The notes below the pieces were generated by a model. That model saw only the letters and a list, made by a program, of their open reading frames with translations. It was not told the origin of the DNA and did not search any database. A stretch of DNA of 64,000 nt from Mycolicibacterium moriokaense (GTDB lineage Bacteria; Actinomycetota; Actinomycetes; Mycobacteriales; Mycobacteriaceae), in contig NZ_QQBJ01000005.1 of assembly GCF_003347205.1 (NCBI RefSeq), positions 124,001 to 188,000 on the forward strand, given 5' to 3'. Positions 42,795 through 52,572 of the stretch are shown piece after piece (within the stretch, counting starts at the first letter, position 1; each line of letters begins with the position of its first letter). Position numbers and translations under genes: made by a program.

Positions 42795-43814
42795 AGTGGC
42801 CGTGGTGGCGGTGTACGGCGAGGACCGCCACGTCGATCGCAGCGACGCGGGGCTGGCCCCGAACCAGCGCTTGCATGACCGGGTCAGCACGCTCTGCTCG
42901 GCATAGCCGAGTTCGCGCGCCAGGTGGGCCAGCGTCATGTCGGTACCGCGCAGATATCGCTGCGCGAGATCGCGACGCACGTCGTCGACGACGGCGTTGA
43001 AATTCGTCCCCTCCGCTTCGAGGCGGCGCCGCAGAGCCTTCGGGTGCATCAGGAACTGTTCTGCGATCACCGGAACGGTCGCCGCGCCCGCAGGCAGGAG
43101 TTGGCGGATGAGCTCACGGATCGACGAGGCCAGTTCGGGTCGCCTCCGGTCGACGACCGTGTCCAGGTACTCCAGCACGACGCGGTGCGCCGCCTCGTCG
43201 CGTGCCAACGGCTTGTTGAGATCGTCGATGGGAATGGTGAAGCCGGCTCGCTTCGCGCCGAATCGCGTTGTGCAGCCGAAGTACCGGACGTACTCGTCGC
43301 GGCTTGTCAGCGGCTGGTGCCCTACGTGCACGACCGCCGGCGCATAGCCGATGCCGAACAGGAAGCGAAACACCCGCAACATCACGGCCAGTGACGTTTC
43401 GACGGCTTGGGCGTGGGCGGGCGGATGCGGCAGGAGGATCTTGAACTCGACGAAGGCCGAGGCGGCCTCGCGGCGGATCGTCACCGCGATCGCCGGACTG
43501 TAGGCGCTGAGGTACTGCTCGAAGGTGGCCAGTGCCTCCGCTACGTCGGCGGAGGTACGCGCCGCCACCCCGACAGGTCCCAATATCTCGATTCCCTGGC
43601 GTTCTCCCAGCTTCAGCCCGAAGTCCGGGGTGTGGGTGGCCGCCGCCGCGGACTCGACCGCCCGGATGAATGCGAGATAGGTGAAAAACGCGTCGAACCG
43701 GCCCACATCGGCCGGCTTGATGCCGGCGCGGGCGAGCAGCAGATCCGGGTCGGCGCCGAGTTCCGTCACCAGCGCGGGATAACCGGTGAGCGACGTGCCT
43801 CGGATCACAGACAT
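42786..43814 (-). CDS. VirS-like AraC-family regulator
   Basis: This 342-residue protein has an N-terminal Arabinose_bd-type ligand region (LVTELGADPDLLLARAGI, DFGLKLGERQGIEILGPVGV) and a C-terminal AraC helix-turn-helix pair (MTLAHLARELGYAEQSVLTR, CKRWFGASPASLR). The layout and wording recall VirS of M. tuberculosis, regulator of the mymA operon. ATG 43814 abuts an operator copy, so it may repress or activate its own transcription. Divergent from the cupin-ADH-acyltransferase operon. Confidence 0.88.
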   Translation of the reverse strand: MSVIRGTSLTGYPALVTELGADPDLLLARAGIKPADVGRFDAFFTYLAFIRAVESAAAATHTPDFGLKLGERQGIEILGPVGVAARTSADVAEALATFEQYLSAYSPAIAVTIRREAASAFVEFKILLPHPPAHAQAVETSLAVMLRVFRFLFGIGYAPAVVHVGHQPLTSRDEYVRYFGCTTRFGAKRAGFTIPIDDLNKPLARDEAAHRVVLEYLDTVVDRRRPELASSIRELIRQLLPAGAATVPVIAEQFLMHPKALRRRLEAEGTNFNAVVDDVRRDLAQRYLRGTDMTLAHLARELGYAEQSVLTRSCKRWFGASPASLRSTWRSSPYTATTATVP

Positions 43815-43850
43815 GTCCTCCACTGTCAAATGGTTGTCCTCTGCTGTCAA
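43815..43850. promoter_or_regulatory. Two 15-bp AraC-type sites before the cupin operon
   Basis: GTCCTCCACTGTCAA (43815-43829) and GTCCTCTGCTGTCAA (43836-43850) are direct repeats spaced 21 bp. The second is identical, in reverse orientation on the map, to the site at 42759-42773. Relative to their target genes (plus-strand cupin operon here, minus-strand epimerase there) both pairs have the same orientation. The first copy touches the AraC start codon. Confidence 0.72.
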
Positions 43851-43914
43851 TACTGACGACTGCGGAAACGGCATGGTGAGGGGCACAACGAGCACTACTC
43901 AGGAAGGACCTCAC

Positions 43915-44475
43915 ATGACTCTCGCCACCGCACCTGCTCCGGCAACAACCTCGACCGGGGCCCCGCTGCCGCTGGTCGCTCTCCCTCAGGGTGAGCTGCT
44001 CACCGTCAACGCCAACGAGATCCCGCTGATCCATGACGCACTCGGCGCCGGCGTGCACTTTCGGCCTCTGCGGCTGGACATCGAAAACGGCGAGTGGGTG
44101 GTGCTGGCCACCTTCGCGCCGGGCGCCCGCATCCCGTTGCACTACCACACCGGCGTAGTGGACGCGTGGACCATCAGCGGCAGCTGGCACTACTACGAAT
44201 ACCCCGATCAGCCGCAGACCGCCGGCTCCTATCTGTACGAACCGGGGTCGTCGGTGCACACGTTGGTGTGCCCGGACTCCAACACCGAGGACACCGTGGT
44301 GTTGTTCCGCGTCAGCGGTGCCAACGTCAACTTCACCGACGACGGCCAGTTCCACTCCATTCTGGATGCCGCGCTGATCGCGCACCTGACCGGCACGTTG
44401 GCTGCCGAACAGCAGCTTGGGCCCGTCACCTACATCGGCGGCGGCGCGGCCGGCCCCGTCAGTCAGGGGGCGTGA
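43915..44475 (+). CDS. Cupin (2,4'-dihydroxyacetophenone dioxygenase-like)
   Basis: This 186-residue cupin from ATG 43915 (AGGAAGG upstream) has the metal motif RIPLHYHTGVVDAWTI and SVHTLVCPDSN, resembling the ChrR-type cupin of 2,4'-dihydroxyacetophenone dioxygenases. It could cleave or oxidise an aromatic or keto substrate with Fe(II). It is the first gene of the operator-controlled operon and overlaps the alcohol dehydrogenase by one base. Confidence 0.8.
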   Translation: MTLATAPAPATTSTGAPLPLVALPQGELLTVNANEIPLIHDALGAGVHFRPLRLDIENGEWVVLATFAPGARIPLHYHTGVVDAWTISGSWHYYEYPDQPQTAGSYLYEPGSSVHTLVCPDSNTEDTVVLFRVSGANVNFTDDGQFHSILDAALIAHLTGTLAAEQQLGPVTYIGGGAAGPVSQGA

Positions 44476-45557
44476 TGCGCGCAGTGCTGATGCAGCACGC
44501 GCAGTTACGGGTCGCGGAGGTGCCCGAGCCGGTTCCCGGCTCGGGAGAGGTTCTCGTCGATGTGCTCGCGTGCGGGATCTGCGGCACCGACTTGCACTGC
44601 GCCGCACACGCTCCCGAATTCAACGCCGCCACCAGGGGTGCCGCCGGTGTCGAGTTGATGGACCTGGACCACCCGGTCGTGTTCGGCCACGAGTTCGTGG
44701 GCCGCGTCGCGTCCTACGGGCCCGACACCGAGCAGCGAATCCCCGTCGGCTCGCGAGTGGTGTCGATGCCCGTGCTGCTGCGCGAGCAGCAGGTGATGCT
44801 CGGCTTCGCAGGCCCTGAGTCGCCCGGCGCCTACAGCGAGCGGATGGTGCTCTCGGAGCCACTCCTGATCGAGGTACCCGATCACGTGCCCACCGAGATC
44901 GCCGCGCTGACCGAACCGCTTGCGGTCGCGTACCGCACGGTCGCCAGGGCCGACGTGGACGCCAACGACGTGCCGCTGGTGGTGGGCTGTGGACCGATCG
45001 GGCTCGCTGTCATCGCGGTGCTCACCATGAAGGGCGTCGGGCCGATCGTCGCCTCCGACTTCTCCGCCGAGCGGCGCGATCTGGCCAAGCGGCTGGGCGC
45101 CGACGTCGTGATAGACCCTCGCGAGGGTTCGCCGTACGAGGCCTTGATGGCCGCGGCCGCGACCGAGGACCCGGCGAAGATGGCCCGCCCCAACGCGGTG
45201 CTCGGCCAGCTGCCGATCAGGCCGACCGTGGCGTTCGAGTGCGTCGGGGTGCCCGGGCTCATCCAGCAGATGATCGCGGGTGTTCCACCGGGCTCACGGA
45301 TCGCCGTCGCAGGCATCAACATGGGTTCCGACAGCATCGAACCGGGGCAGTGCATCCTCAAGGAACTCGACATCCGGTTCTCGCTGTACTACTCGCCTGA
45401 GCAATTCGCCCAGACCTTCGCGCACCTCGCGGCAGGGGACTTCGACGTCGCCCCGCTGCTGACGGGAACCGTCGGCCTGGATGGCGTCGCGGACGCCTTC
45501 GACCGGCTGAGCACCGATCCCAGGGACGCGAAGATCCTGCTGGATCCGACACGGTAG
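44475..45557 (+). CDS. Zinc-type alcohol dehydrogenase
   Basis: This 360-residue medium-chain dehydrogenase has zinc ligands in ACGICGTDLH (Cys33, Cys36) and GHEFVG, and the NAD-binding VVGCGPIGLAV. It lacks the four-cysteine structural-zinc lobe of many ADHs. It oxidises or reduces an alcohol/aldehyde pair; position suggests a lipid alcohol feeding the next-door acyltransferase. Its stop is 13 bases before the wax-ester synthase. Confidence 0.9.
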   Translation: MRAVLMQHAQLRVAEVPEPVPGSGEVLVDVLACGICGTDLHCAAHAPEFNAATRGAAGVELMDLDHPVVFGHEFVGRVASYGPDTEQRIPVGSRVVSMPVLLREQQVMLGFAGPESPGAYSERMVLSEPLLIEVPDHVPTEIAALTEPLAVAYRTVARADVDANDVPLVVGCGPIGLAVIAVLTMKGVGPIVASDFSAERRDLAKRLGADVVIDPREGSPYEALMAAAATEDPAKMARPNAVLGQLPIRPTVAFECVGVPGLIQQMIAGVPPGSRIAVAGINMGSDSIEPGQCILKELDIRFSLYYSPEQFAQTFAHLAAGDFDVAPLLTGTVGLDGVADAFDRLSTDPRDAKILLDPTR

Positions 45558-45570
45558 AAAGCCTTCGACA

Positions 45571-47049
45571 ATGCATGCCCTCACCAGCCTCGACAGCATG
45601 TTCCTCGCCACCGAGGACGGCCGCGCAGTCGCCAACGTCTGCAGTCTCGCGATCATGGATGGCGTCGATACCGGCGGAAAGCGATTGACACGCAGCGATA
45701 TTCAGGAGCTGATCGCCGAGCGACTGCACCTGTTGCCGCCACTGCGATGGCGTCTGGTCGATGTTCCGCTTGGACTCGGCCACCCGTGGTGGGTCGACTG
45801 CGGCAGCGACATCGACCTCGACTTCCACGTCCGTGAGACCGCCGTGGTCAGCCCCGGTGACCGGAACGCGCTGGAAACACTTGTCGCACGCTTGTCGGCG
45901 CATCCGATGGATCGGTCCAAGCCGCTGTGGGAGATGTATGTGATTCACGGCCTGCACGATGACCGGATCGCGTTGCTGACGAAGCTCCACCACGCCGCAG
46001 TGGACGGGCTGTCCGGCGGTGAGGTGCTCAACGTCATATTCGACACCACCGAGGAGGGTCGTGGCCCGGGCCCGGCACCGGGCCGCCCACGCGAACGGCA
46101 GCCCGGGCAGTTCGGCATGCTGGCGCGAGCGATCGCGGACTTGCCTCGCCGGCAACTGCACACCACGAGCGCAGCGCGGCGCACGCTGACCAACCTCGAT
46201 CAGGTTGCCACCCTGCGGTCCGTTCCCGGACTCGGCACCATCGGGCGCGCGGTTCGTCGAGTCTCCGCTCCGCGCGACGACCGCGCGGCGGCCCTCGAGA
46301 CGTCGACGCCCAAAGCCCCCCGGCTTCGCTTCAACGGAAGGATCACCCCACATCGGCGGGTGACACTCACCAGCATGGCGCTTGCCGACGTGAAGGCCAT
46401 CAAGACGCATTTCGATGCCACGGTCAACGACGTCGTGGTGGCGCTGTGCGCGGGTGCCCTGCGCCGGTGGCTGGCCGCCCGCGATGAACTTCCTCATCGG
46501 GCGCTGGTGGCGGCGATTCCGGTGTCGGTCCGAGCGCAGGCGGAGCTCGGCACCTACGGCAACAGGGTCGGCACCATGCTGGCCGCGCTACCCACCGACG
46601 AAGCCGATCCGGCGGTTCGGCTGCGGCGGTGCAGGGCCGAACTCCGTGCCGCCAAGCAACGGCACGAAGCCGTCCCCACGTCGCTGATGCGCGATGCGAA
46701 CGACCTCATCCCGCCCGTCCTGTTCGGCAGGGCGGTTCGCGCGATGACCGGCGTCGCGGCCAGCGACTCGCTGACTCCCGTCGCCAACCTGGTGATCTCC
46801 AACGTCCCGGGACCTCGGTCGCCGTTGTATTGCGCGGGCCGCCGGATACGCGAGCACTACCCGGTTTCGACGATCAGCGACAGCCTCGGGCTGAACGTGA
46901 CGGTGTTCAGCTACGTCGACCGGCTCGAGATCGGTTTGGTCGGCGACCGTGACTCGGTTTGGGACCTGCCCGGCCTCGCCGATGCATTCGACGCGGAACT
47001 GCAGCTGCTGCTGCAGACCACGGTCGAGCCGCGACGGAGTCACGCATGA
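45571..47049 (+). CDS. Wax ester synthase/diacylglycerol acyltransferase
   Basis: This 492-residue WS/DGAT has the catalytic HHAAVDG (about residues 140-146), the later ATVNDVVVALCAGALRRWL, NLVISNVPGP and the full family length (about 460-490). These enzymes esterify fatty alcohols or diacylglycerol with acyl-CoA and feed wax or triacylglycerol storage. It follows the alcohol dehydrogenase and runs into a damaged paralogue by an ATGA overlap, so it belongs to the AraC-controlled operon. Confidence 0.93.
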   Translation: MHALTSLDSMFLATEDGRAVANVCSLAIMDGVDTGGKRLTRSDIQELIAERLHLLPPLRWRLVDVPLGLGHPWWVDCGSDIDLDFHVRETAVVSPGDRNALETLVARLSAHPMDRSKPLWEMYVIHGLHDDRIALLTKLHHAAVDGLSGGEVLNVIFDTTEEGRGPGPAPGRPRERQPGQFGMLARAIADLPRRQLHTTSAARRTLTNLDQVATLRSVPGLGTIGRAVRRVSAPRDDRAAALETSTPKAPRLRFNGRITPHRRVTLTSMALADVKAIKTHFDATVNDVVVALCAGALRRWLAARDELPHRALVAAIPVSVRAQAELGTYGNRVGTMLAALPTDEADPAVRLRRCRAELRAAKQRHEAVPTSLMRDANDLIPPVLFGRAVRAMTGVAASDSLTPVANLVISNVPGPRSPLYCAGRRIREHYPVSTISDSLGLNVTVFSYVDRLEIGLVGDRDSVWDLPGLADAFDAELQLLLQTTVEPRRSHA

Positions 47050-48297
47050 GGCGCCTTGGCAGTGTCGACGCTCAATTCCTCGCGATGGAGGACGGCCGAA
47101 TCCATTCTCATGTCTGCCAATTGACGATCGTCGAGGCGACGACATCCGACGGTGCGAGGGTCGACGGTGAGCGGATCCGCCAACTGCTGGCCGACCGCAT
47201 CGACCTGATGCCGCCATTCCGATGGCGGGTCAAGGAAGTCCCGTTCGGCTTGGACTACCCGGTCCTCGTCGACGATGAGGCCTTCGATCTGGACTCGCAC
47301 ATCTGGGAAAGCGCTCTGCCTGATCCGGCAACCGACGAACAACTCGGCGAGGCCGTCGGCCTGATCGCGTCCCGTCCGCTGGACCGGGCCCGGGCCCTCT
47401 GGGAGCTGGACGAAGGTGCATCATGCCGTGGTCGACGGCGTGTCCGGCATGGAGCTACTCGGAGCGCTGCTCGATCCGGCCGCGGAATCGGTTGCCGTCG
47501 GGGAACGCCCGGAGCCTGCGATACAGAAGGCCGGTAGCGCCCCTTCGGACGCGGGACTGCTCACCAGGGCGATCGCATCGCTTCCCCCGCAGCCGGTGCG
47601 GATGGTCCGCGGAGTGCCGGTGGCGCTGCGCCACATCGATCAGCTGCCGACAATGCGTAACCTGCCCGGGGCGGGAGCGATCGCCCGCGTGGCCGACCGC
47701 TTGGACAAGATGGCCACCCGCAACAAGGACGGCCGCAATCTGGAACACCCGCGTAGCGATGCCCCGAAAGTGTCCTTCGGAGGGAGGATCTCGGCGCAGA
47801 GGCGATTCGCTTTCGGCTCGCTTCCGCTTTCGACCATCAAGGCGATCAAGGGCGCCGTTCCGGGTGCCACGGTCAACGACGTCGTCGTCGCGCTGTGCGC
47901 CGGCGCATTGCGTCGACGGATGTTGGCGCGCGGTGATGACGTTGGCACACCGCTGGTCGCAATGGTGCCGGTATCCGTGCGAACGAACGACCAGCGATAC
48001 GGGAACCGGATCTCCTCGATGACCACGGGGGCGGGCTGGATCAACCCTGCGTTCAACGTGACGATCTCGAACATCCCGGGGTCGCAGGCCGCGCTGTCCT
48101 GCGCTGGCGCTCGTGTGCTGTCCCAGCACCCCGTCAACGTCTTGCTCGACGGGGTGGGACTGAGCATCACCCTGCTCAGTTACGCCGACCGCCTGGACTT
48201 CGGCCTCACCGCCGACCGCGGACCGCTGCCTGACGTCTGGTGTCTCGCCTCGGAGATCGCGCAAGAACTGGAAACTCTCGCTGCGGAATACGGCTAG
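47046..48297 (+). pseudogene. Degraded second wax ester synthase/DGAT
   Basis: The gene opens with a normal WS/DGAT N-terminus (MRRLGSVDAQFLAMEDGR...), overlapping the intact copy by four bases. After LWEL near 47411 it jumps frame to TKVHHAVVDG, missing the usual 14-18 residues between, so a frameshifting deletion is inferred. A second, in-frame deletion of about 85 residues removes the segment between GNRISSM and NVTISNIPG. It is probably non-functional. The active-site HHAVVDG itself survives. Confidence 0.85.
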
Positions 48298-48338
48298 CTT
48301 CACAGCCAGGGGTCGGAACTCGCAGAATGGTGGCGGCG

Positions 48339-49856
48339 ATGGCAGAAAACCAGCCCAACATCCTGGTGATCTGGGGCGACGACATCGGCTGGCAGAACGT
48401 CAGTGCCTACGGGATGGGCACGATGGGATACACGACGCCGAACATCGATCGAATCGGCCAGGACGGCATCCGGTTCACCGACCACTACGCCCAGCCGTCG
48501 TGCACGGCGGGGCGTGTCGCCTTCATCACGGGGCAGTACCCGATCCGGTCCGGTATGACGACGGTCGGCCAGCCGGGGGATCCGCTCGGGCTGCAGCCCG
48601 AGTCGCCCTGCCTCGCCGAAGTGCTCAAGGCGCAGGGATACGCGACGGGCCACTTCGGCAAGAGCCACCTGGGCGACCGCAATGAGCACCTGCCCACCAA
48701 CCACGGTTTCGACGAGTTCTTCGGCAACCTCTATCACCTGAACGTGTCCGAAGAGGACCAGCAGCGCGACTACGAGGCGTTCGCCAAGGCCTATGCGGGC
48801 AGCCTCGAAGAGTACGAAAAGACGTTCGGTGCCCGCGGTGTCATCCATTCCTGGGCGACCGACACCGACGATCCCACCGAGGACCCCCGGTTCGGTCGGG
48901 TGGGCAAACAACGGATCGAGGACACCGGACCGTTGCACCAGGACCGCATGCACGACATCGACAGCAACGAGGTCATTCCGCTGGCAACCGATTTCATGAA
49001 GCAGGCCCAGTCGGACGGCAAGCCGTTCTTCGTCTGGCTGAACACGTCGCGAATGCATCTGTATACCCGGCTCGGCGACGACTGGCGCTACGCGGCGGAG
49101 AAGTACACGTCGGAAGCGGACCTGCACGGGTCGGGAATGCTCCAGCACGATCACGACATCGGTCTCGTGCTGGATTTCCTCGAGGAGCAAGGGCTCGCCG
49201 ACAACACGATCGTCTGGTATTCCACCGACAACGGGCCCGAGCACTCGAGTTGGCCGCACGGTGCGACGACGCCCTGGCGCGGCGAGAAGATGACCGCCTA
49301 CGAAGGCGGCGTCCGCGTCGTATCAATGCTGCGTTGGCCGGGCACCGTGGCTGCCGGCCAGGTGCTGAACGGAATTCAATGCCACCAGGACATGTTCACC
49401 AGCCTGGCGCGGGCCGGCGGTGTTGACGACGCCGCCGCAAGCGTGAAAGAGGAAAAGAACCAGATTCTCGACGGCGTCGACAACGTGCCCTACTGGACGG
49501 GTGACAGCGAGGGTTCGGCGCGCAATCACATCTTCCATTACTACGAGAGCAAGCTGATGGCCATCCGGATGGGGCCGTGGAAGTTCCACTTCTCCACCAA
49601 GGAGGACTACTACGCCAACGTCATTCCGCGCACGGTGCCATTGGTGTTCAACATCCGCATGGATCCCTTCGAGTCATACGACGACAAGGACTCCTACGGG
49701 CACCTGATGCAAAAGGTTTCCTGGTTGATCGGGCCGATGAGCAAGCTGATGGCCGAGCATGTCAAATCACTGGTGGAGTATCCGCCGGTTCAGGGCGGCA
49801 AATCGTTCGACATGTCGAATGTCATCGAGCAGTTCATGCGGCGCGGACACGACTGA
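48339..49856 (+). CDS. Sulfatase (CxAxR type)
   Basis: This about 505-residue arylsulfatase-family hydrolase begins [20 protein letters not shown] and has the formylglycine cysteine in [16 protein letters not shown] (Cys about 55), the CxAxR variant of the CxPxR signature. The metal Asp pair (GDD) and [14 protein letters not shown] are also present. It needs a formylglycine-generating enzyme, which is not in this window. ATG 48339 or 48327 could start it. Substrate unknown; a sulfated lipid or environmental sulfate ester is possible. Confidence 0.92.
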   Translation: MAENQPNILVIWGDDIGWQNVSAYGMGTMGYTTPNIDRIGQDGIRFTDHYAQPSCTAGRVAFITGQYPIRSGMTTVGQPGDPLGLQPESPCLAEVLKAQGYATGHFGKSHLGDRNEHLPTNHGFDEFFGNLYHLNVSEEDQQRDYEAFAKAYAGSLEEYEKTFGARGVIHSWATDTDDPTEDPRFGRVGKQRIEDTGPLHQDRMHDIDSNEVIPLATDFMKQAQSDGKPFFVWLNTSRMHLYTRLGDDWRYAAEKYTSEADLHGSGMLQHDHDIGLVLDFLEEQGLADNTIVWYSTDNGPEHSSWPHGATTPWRGEKMTAYEGGVRVVSMLRWPGTVAAGQVLNGIQCHQDMFTSLARAGGVDDAAASVKEEKNQILDGVDNVPYWTGDSEGSARNHIFHYYESKLMAIRMGPWKFHFSTKEDYYANVIPRTVPLVFNIRMDPFESYDDKDSYGHLMQKVSWLIGPMSKLMAEHVKSLVEYPPVQGGKSFDMSNVIEQFMRRGHD

Positions 49857-50051
49857 ATTTCCGTCGCAATCTTGCCGCTTGTCTGGTTGCGACAACGTCG
49901 CGATGAGATTCGGTCCAATCGCGACAAGCGAAGCGGGGGCGGTCTCGAGCTACTTTCGGTCGAGCAGCCCACAAGAAGTCCAACTCTTGCGCTTCGCGTC
50001 GCACAGAAAGCGAGTCACAGCGTTGCCGTATCCGACCTTGATCGGCGTGCA

Positions 50052-50972
50052 ATGCCGGTAGTCGATCGGCGGCGCACCACCACCACGCGGATCGCCGCCC
50101 ACTTGGCACAACGGCTGATGCCTCTCCTGCCGACACCGCGCGGCTTCCGCTTCGCCACGCGCCGTGTTGCCGCGCCGGAGACGATCGACGTGCCCACCCG
50201 CCACGGGCCCGTTCGCTGTCTTGTCTATCGGCCGCATCCCGAAGCGCCGCTTGCCAAGTCGATCGGTCCGGGCCTGCCGGTCAACCTGCATCTGCACGGT
50301 GGCGCGTTCATTGTGCGCAACCCCCGGCAAGAGGAGTACATCGCGCAATACATCGCATCAGACGTCGGAGCCGTGGTGGTGTTGGCCGACTACTCGACGG
50401 CTCCTCAGGTTCGATACCCGGTAGCCGAACAGCAGTGTTTCGACGTTGCCAAGTGGATCAGCGCCGAGGCCGGTGCCCGCGGTTGGGATGCCTCCCGATT
50501 GTCGATTTCGGGCGCAAGCGCCGGCGCGAAGCTGGCCGTCAACGTATGCCAACAGGCCTATCGGGCAACCGATTTGCCGCTACGCGCCGCGGTCTTGGCC
50601 TTCCCAGTAGTAGACCTCTCCCGCGATGATCGGACGTCTGCGAAGAAGCGACCGCGAATCTCCCCCCGTGTTCAGCGGCTTGCCATCGATTCCTATGCCG
50701 CCGACCCGAGCGTACGAGGCGAGTACCTGGCGTCGCCGATATTCGACACCGACCTGGCTGCGGCTATGCCGCCGACACTGATCTTGACCGGCGAGTTCGA
50801 CACACTCGGTCCAGAAGGTGACGCGCTCGCAGCGCGACTCGCCCTGCGCGATGTCCCGGTCACCCACCATCGCTTCTCGGGCACGGACCACGGCTTCACC
50901 AGATCTGAGTCCGATGCCGCGGGTATCGCGATGAAATACATTGGGGCCCATCTCATCGCGCACCTGGCGTGA
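50052..50972 (+). CDS. Alpha/beta-hydrolase (hormone-sensitive-lipase-type esterase)
   Basis: This about 306-residue HSL-family esterase has the oxyanion-hole HGGAF, nucleophile GASAGAK, acid in GEFDTLGPEGD and catalytic His in TDHGF. The family hydrolyses short-chain acyl esters. Upstream in-frame starts before ATG 50052 add non-coding-like sequence. Position next to a degraded SDR, sulfatase and acyltransferases recalls lipR in the mymA set. Confidence 0.9.
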   Translation: MPVVDRRRTTTTRIAAHLAQRLMPLLPTPRGFRFATRRVAAPETIDVPTRHGPVRCLVYRPHPEAPLAKSIGPGLPVNLHLHGGAFIVRNPRQEEYIAQYIASDVGAVVVLADYSTAPQVRYPVAEQQCFDVAKWISAEAGARGWDASRLSISGASAGAKLAVNVCQQAYRATDLPLRAAVLAFPVVDLSRDDRTSAKKRPRISPRVQRLAIDSYAADPSVRGEYLASPIFDTDLAAAMPPTLILTGEFDTLGPEGDALAARLALRDVPVTHHRFSGTDHGFTRSESDAAGIAMKYIGAHLIAHLA

Positions 50973-51079
50973 GAACGAGCGACACAGATCTCTTCGTTGT
51001 CGCAGACGCACAACGACCCGTGGACATGTTGGCGCTTTGCCACGAGCGGATGAGCGCGCCGCGACCATAGCTTTGTCTC

Positions 51080-51747
51080 ATGCCTAGATCTCGACACCGA
51101 CTCAAGACCACCGCGTTGACCGATCGGGTGGTGGTGATCACCGGGGCGGCCAGCGGCATCGGCCGCGAGTTGGCGCTCTTGTGCGCGGAACGCGGTGCCC
51201 ACCTGGCGATCTGCGATGTCAACGATGCCCAGATGGCCGTCACCGCCGATGCCGCCCGAAAGCGGGGCGCGGAGGTGCTGACCACGCGCGCCGATGTATC
51301 CAACGCCGAGGAGATGACACGATTCGCCGCGGCCATGTCGTGAATCTGTCGTCAGCCGCAGGTCTTCTGGCCAACCCGCAGTTGAGTGCCTACAGCGCCA
51401 CCAAGTTCGCAGTTCTCGGCCTGTCCGAGGCGCTGCGCATGGAACTGAAGCCGCATCGCATCGGCGTCACCGCCGTCTGCCCGGGCATCATCGACACCGC
51501 CATCACGGTGAACAGTCCGATCCGCGGCAACGGTGACGTCGGCCAACGCCGTGAGCGCCTGGCAGCGGCCTATGCAAAGCGCGGATATCCGGCCGAGCGC
51601 GTCGCGCACAACATCCTGCGCGCGGTCGATCGCAACCGCGCAGTGGCGCCGATCGCCGTCGAGGCACACCTCATGTACGCGCTGTCCCGCCTGGCCCCGC
51701 CGCTGGCTCGATGGTGCGCCGCACGCGTGGCCGAAATGTCGAAATAG
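51080..51747 (+). pseudogene. Degraded short-chain dehydrogenase
   Basis: The first part (51080-51343) is a normal SDR start with VVVITGAASGIGRELA and ends in a premature TGA after RFAAAMS. In another frame, reading resumes with HVVNLSSAAGLLANPQLSAY and YSATKFAVLGLSEALRMEL and runs to 51747. The segment with NNAG and the helix before HVVNLSS (about 55 residues) is missing. One deletion with frameshift explains both facts. It resembles Rv3085-type SDRs of the mymA operon. Confidence 0.85.
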
Positions 51748-51771
51748 CAAGAACGGTTGGAGGATTGGAAG

Positions 51772-52572
51772 ATGCATCTCGATGGTCGAAGTGCCCTCGT
51801 CACCGGTGCCACAGGAGGGATCGGGCAAGCCATCGCGCGAGAACTCGCGCGGCGCGGATGCGCCGTGACGGTGACCGGCCGCCGAGAACCGGAACTTGCG
51901 CGGTTGGCCGACGAACTCGGTCCATCCGCCCGCTGGTTATCCGCCGACCTGAGCTCACCGACCGATGTGCGCGAGCTGATGGCACGCGCGGCACCGGTCG
52001 ATGTGCTCGTCGCCAACGCCGGTATCGGGATCCCGCAGGACCTCGCGAAGTTGGACGATGCCGAGATCGAGGAAGCGATACGTGTCAACCTGATGGCGCC
52101 CGCTGTGCTCGCTCGCGGCGCACTCGGGCCGATGAAACAGCGACGCCGGGGTCACATTGTCTTCATCTCGTCGGGCGCGGGCCTCATCGCGACACCGGGA
52201 AACGGCACGATGTACACCGCCACGAAGTGGGGTCTGCGCGGGCTGGGGCTCGCCCTCAGACAAGAGCTGCACGGCACCGGCATCGGCGTATCGACGATTT
52301 TTCCCGGACCTGTTCGTGATGCCGGAATGTTGGCCGATACCGGAGTCAGCCTGCCGCGCGGCTTCGGAACCAGCTCACCGGAGGATGTCGCGCGAGCGGT
52401 GGCCACGGCGATCGAGAAAGACACGCCGGAGACAACTGTTGCATCGGCCGCCGTGCGTGCGCTGGTCGGATTCGGCGCCGTGGCGCCCGTGCTCATCGGT
52501 CGACTCGCCCGGCTGGCCGGAGTCGGACGCGTCAGGGACGCGATGCTTGAGCCGGCGCAGCCCGAGCGGTGA
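51772..52572 (+). CDS. Short-chain dehydrogenase/reductase
   Basis: This 266-residue SDR has VTGATGGIGQAIAR, LVANAGIGIP and YTATKWGLRGLGLAL, with a catalytic Ser in FISSGAG. ATG 51772 with GGAAG upstream is preferred. It lies downstream of the broken SDR and converges on the PucR-type regulator with a 41-base overlap at the ends. Confidence 0.87.
   Translation: MHLDGRSALVTGATGGIGQAIARELARRGCAVTVTGRREPELARLADELGPSARWLSADLSSPTDVRELMARAAPVDVLVANAGIGIPQDLAKLDDAEIEEAIRVNLMAPAVLARGALGPMKQRRRGHIVFISSGAGLIATPGNGTMYTATKWGLRGLGLALRQELHGTGIGVSTIFPGPVRDAGMLADTGVSLPRGFGTSSPEDVARAVATAIEKDTPETTVASAAVRALVGFGAVAPVLIGRLARLAGVGRVRDAMLEPAQPER

Noticed and set aside
47416-48297. The C-terminal acyltransferase frame as an independent gene
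   Set aside because: It begins at the catalytic HH motif and lacks the N-terminal half of any WS/DGAT; it is the tail of a broken gene.
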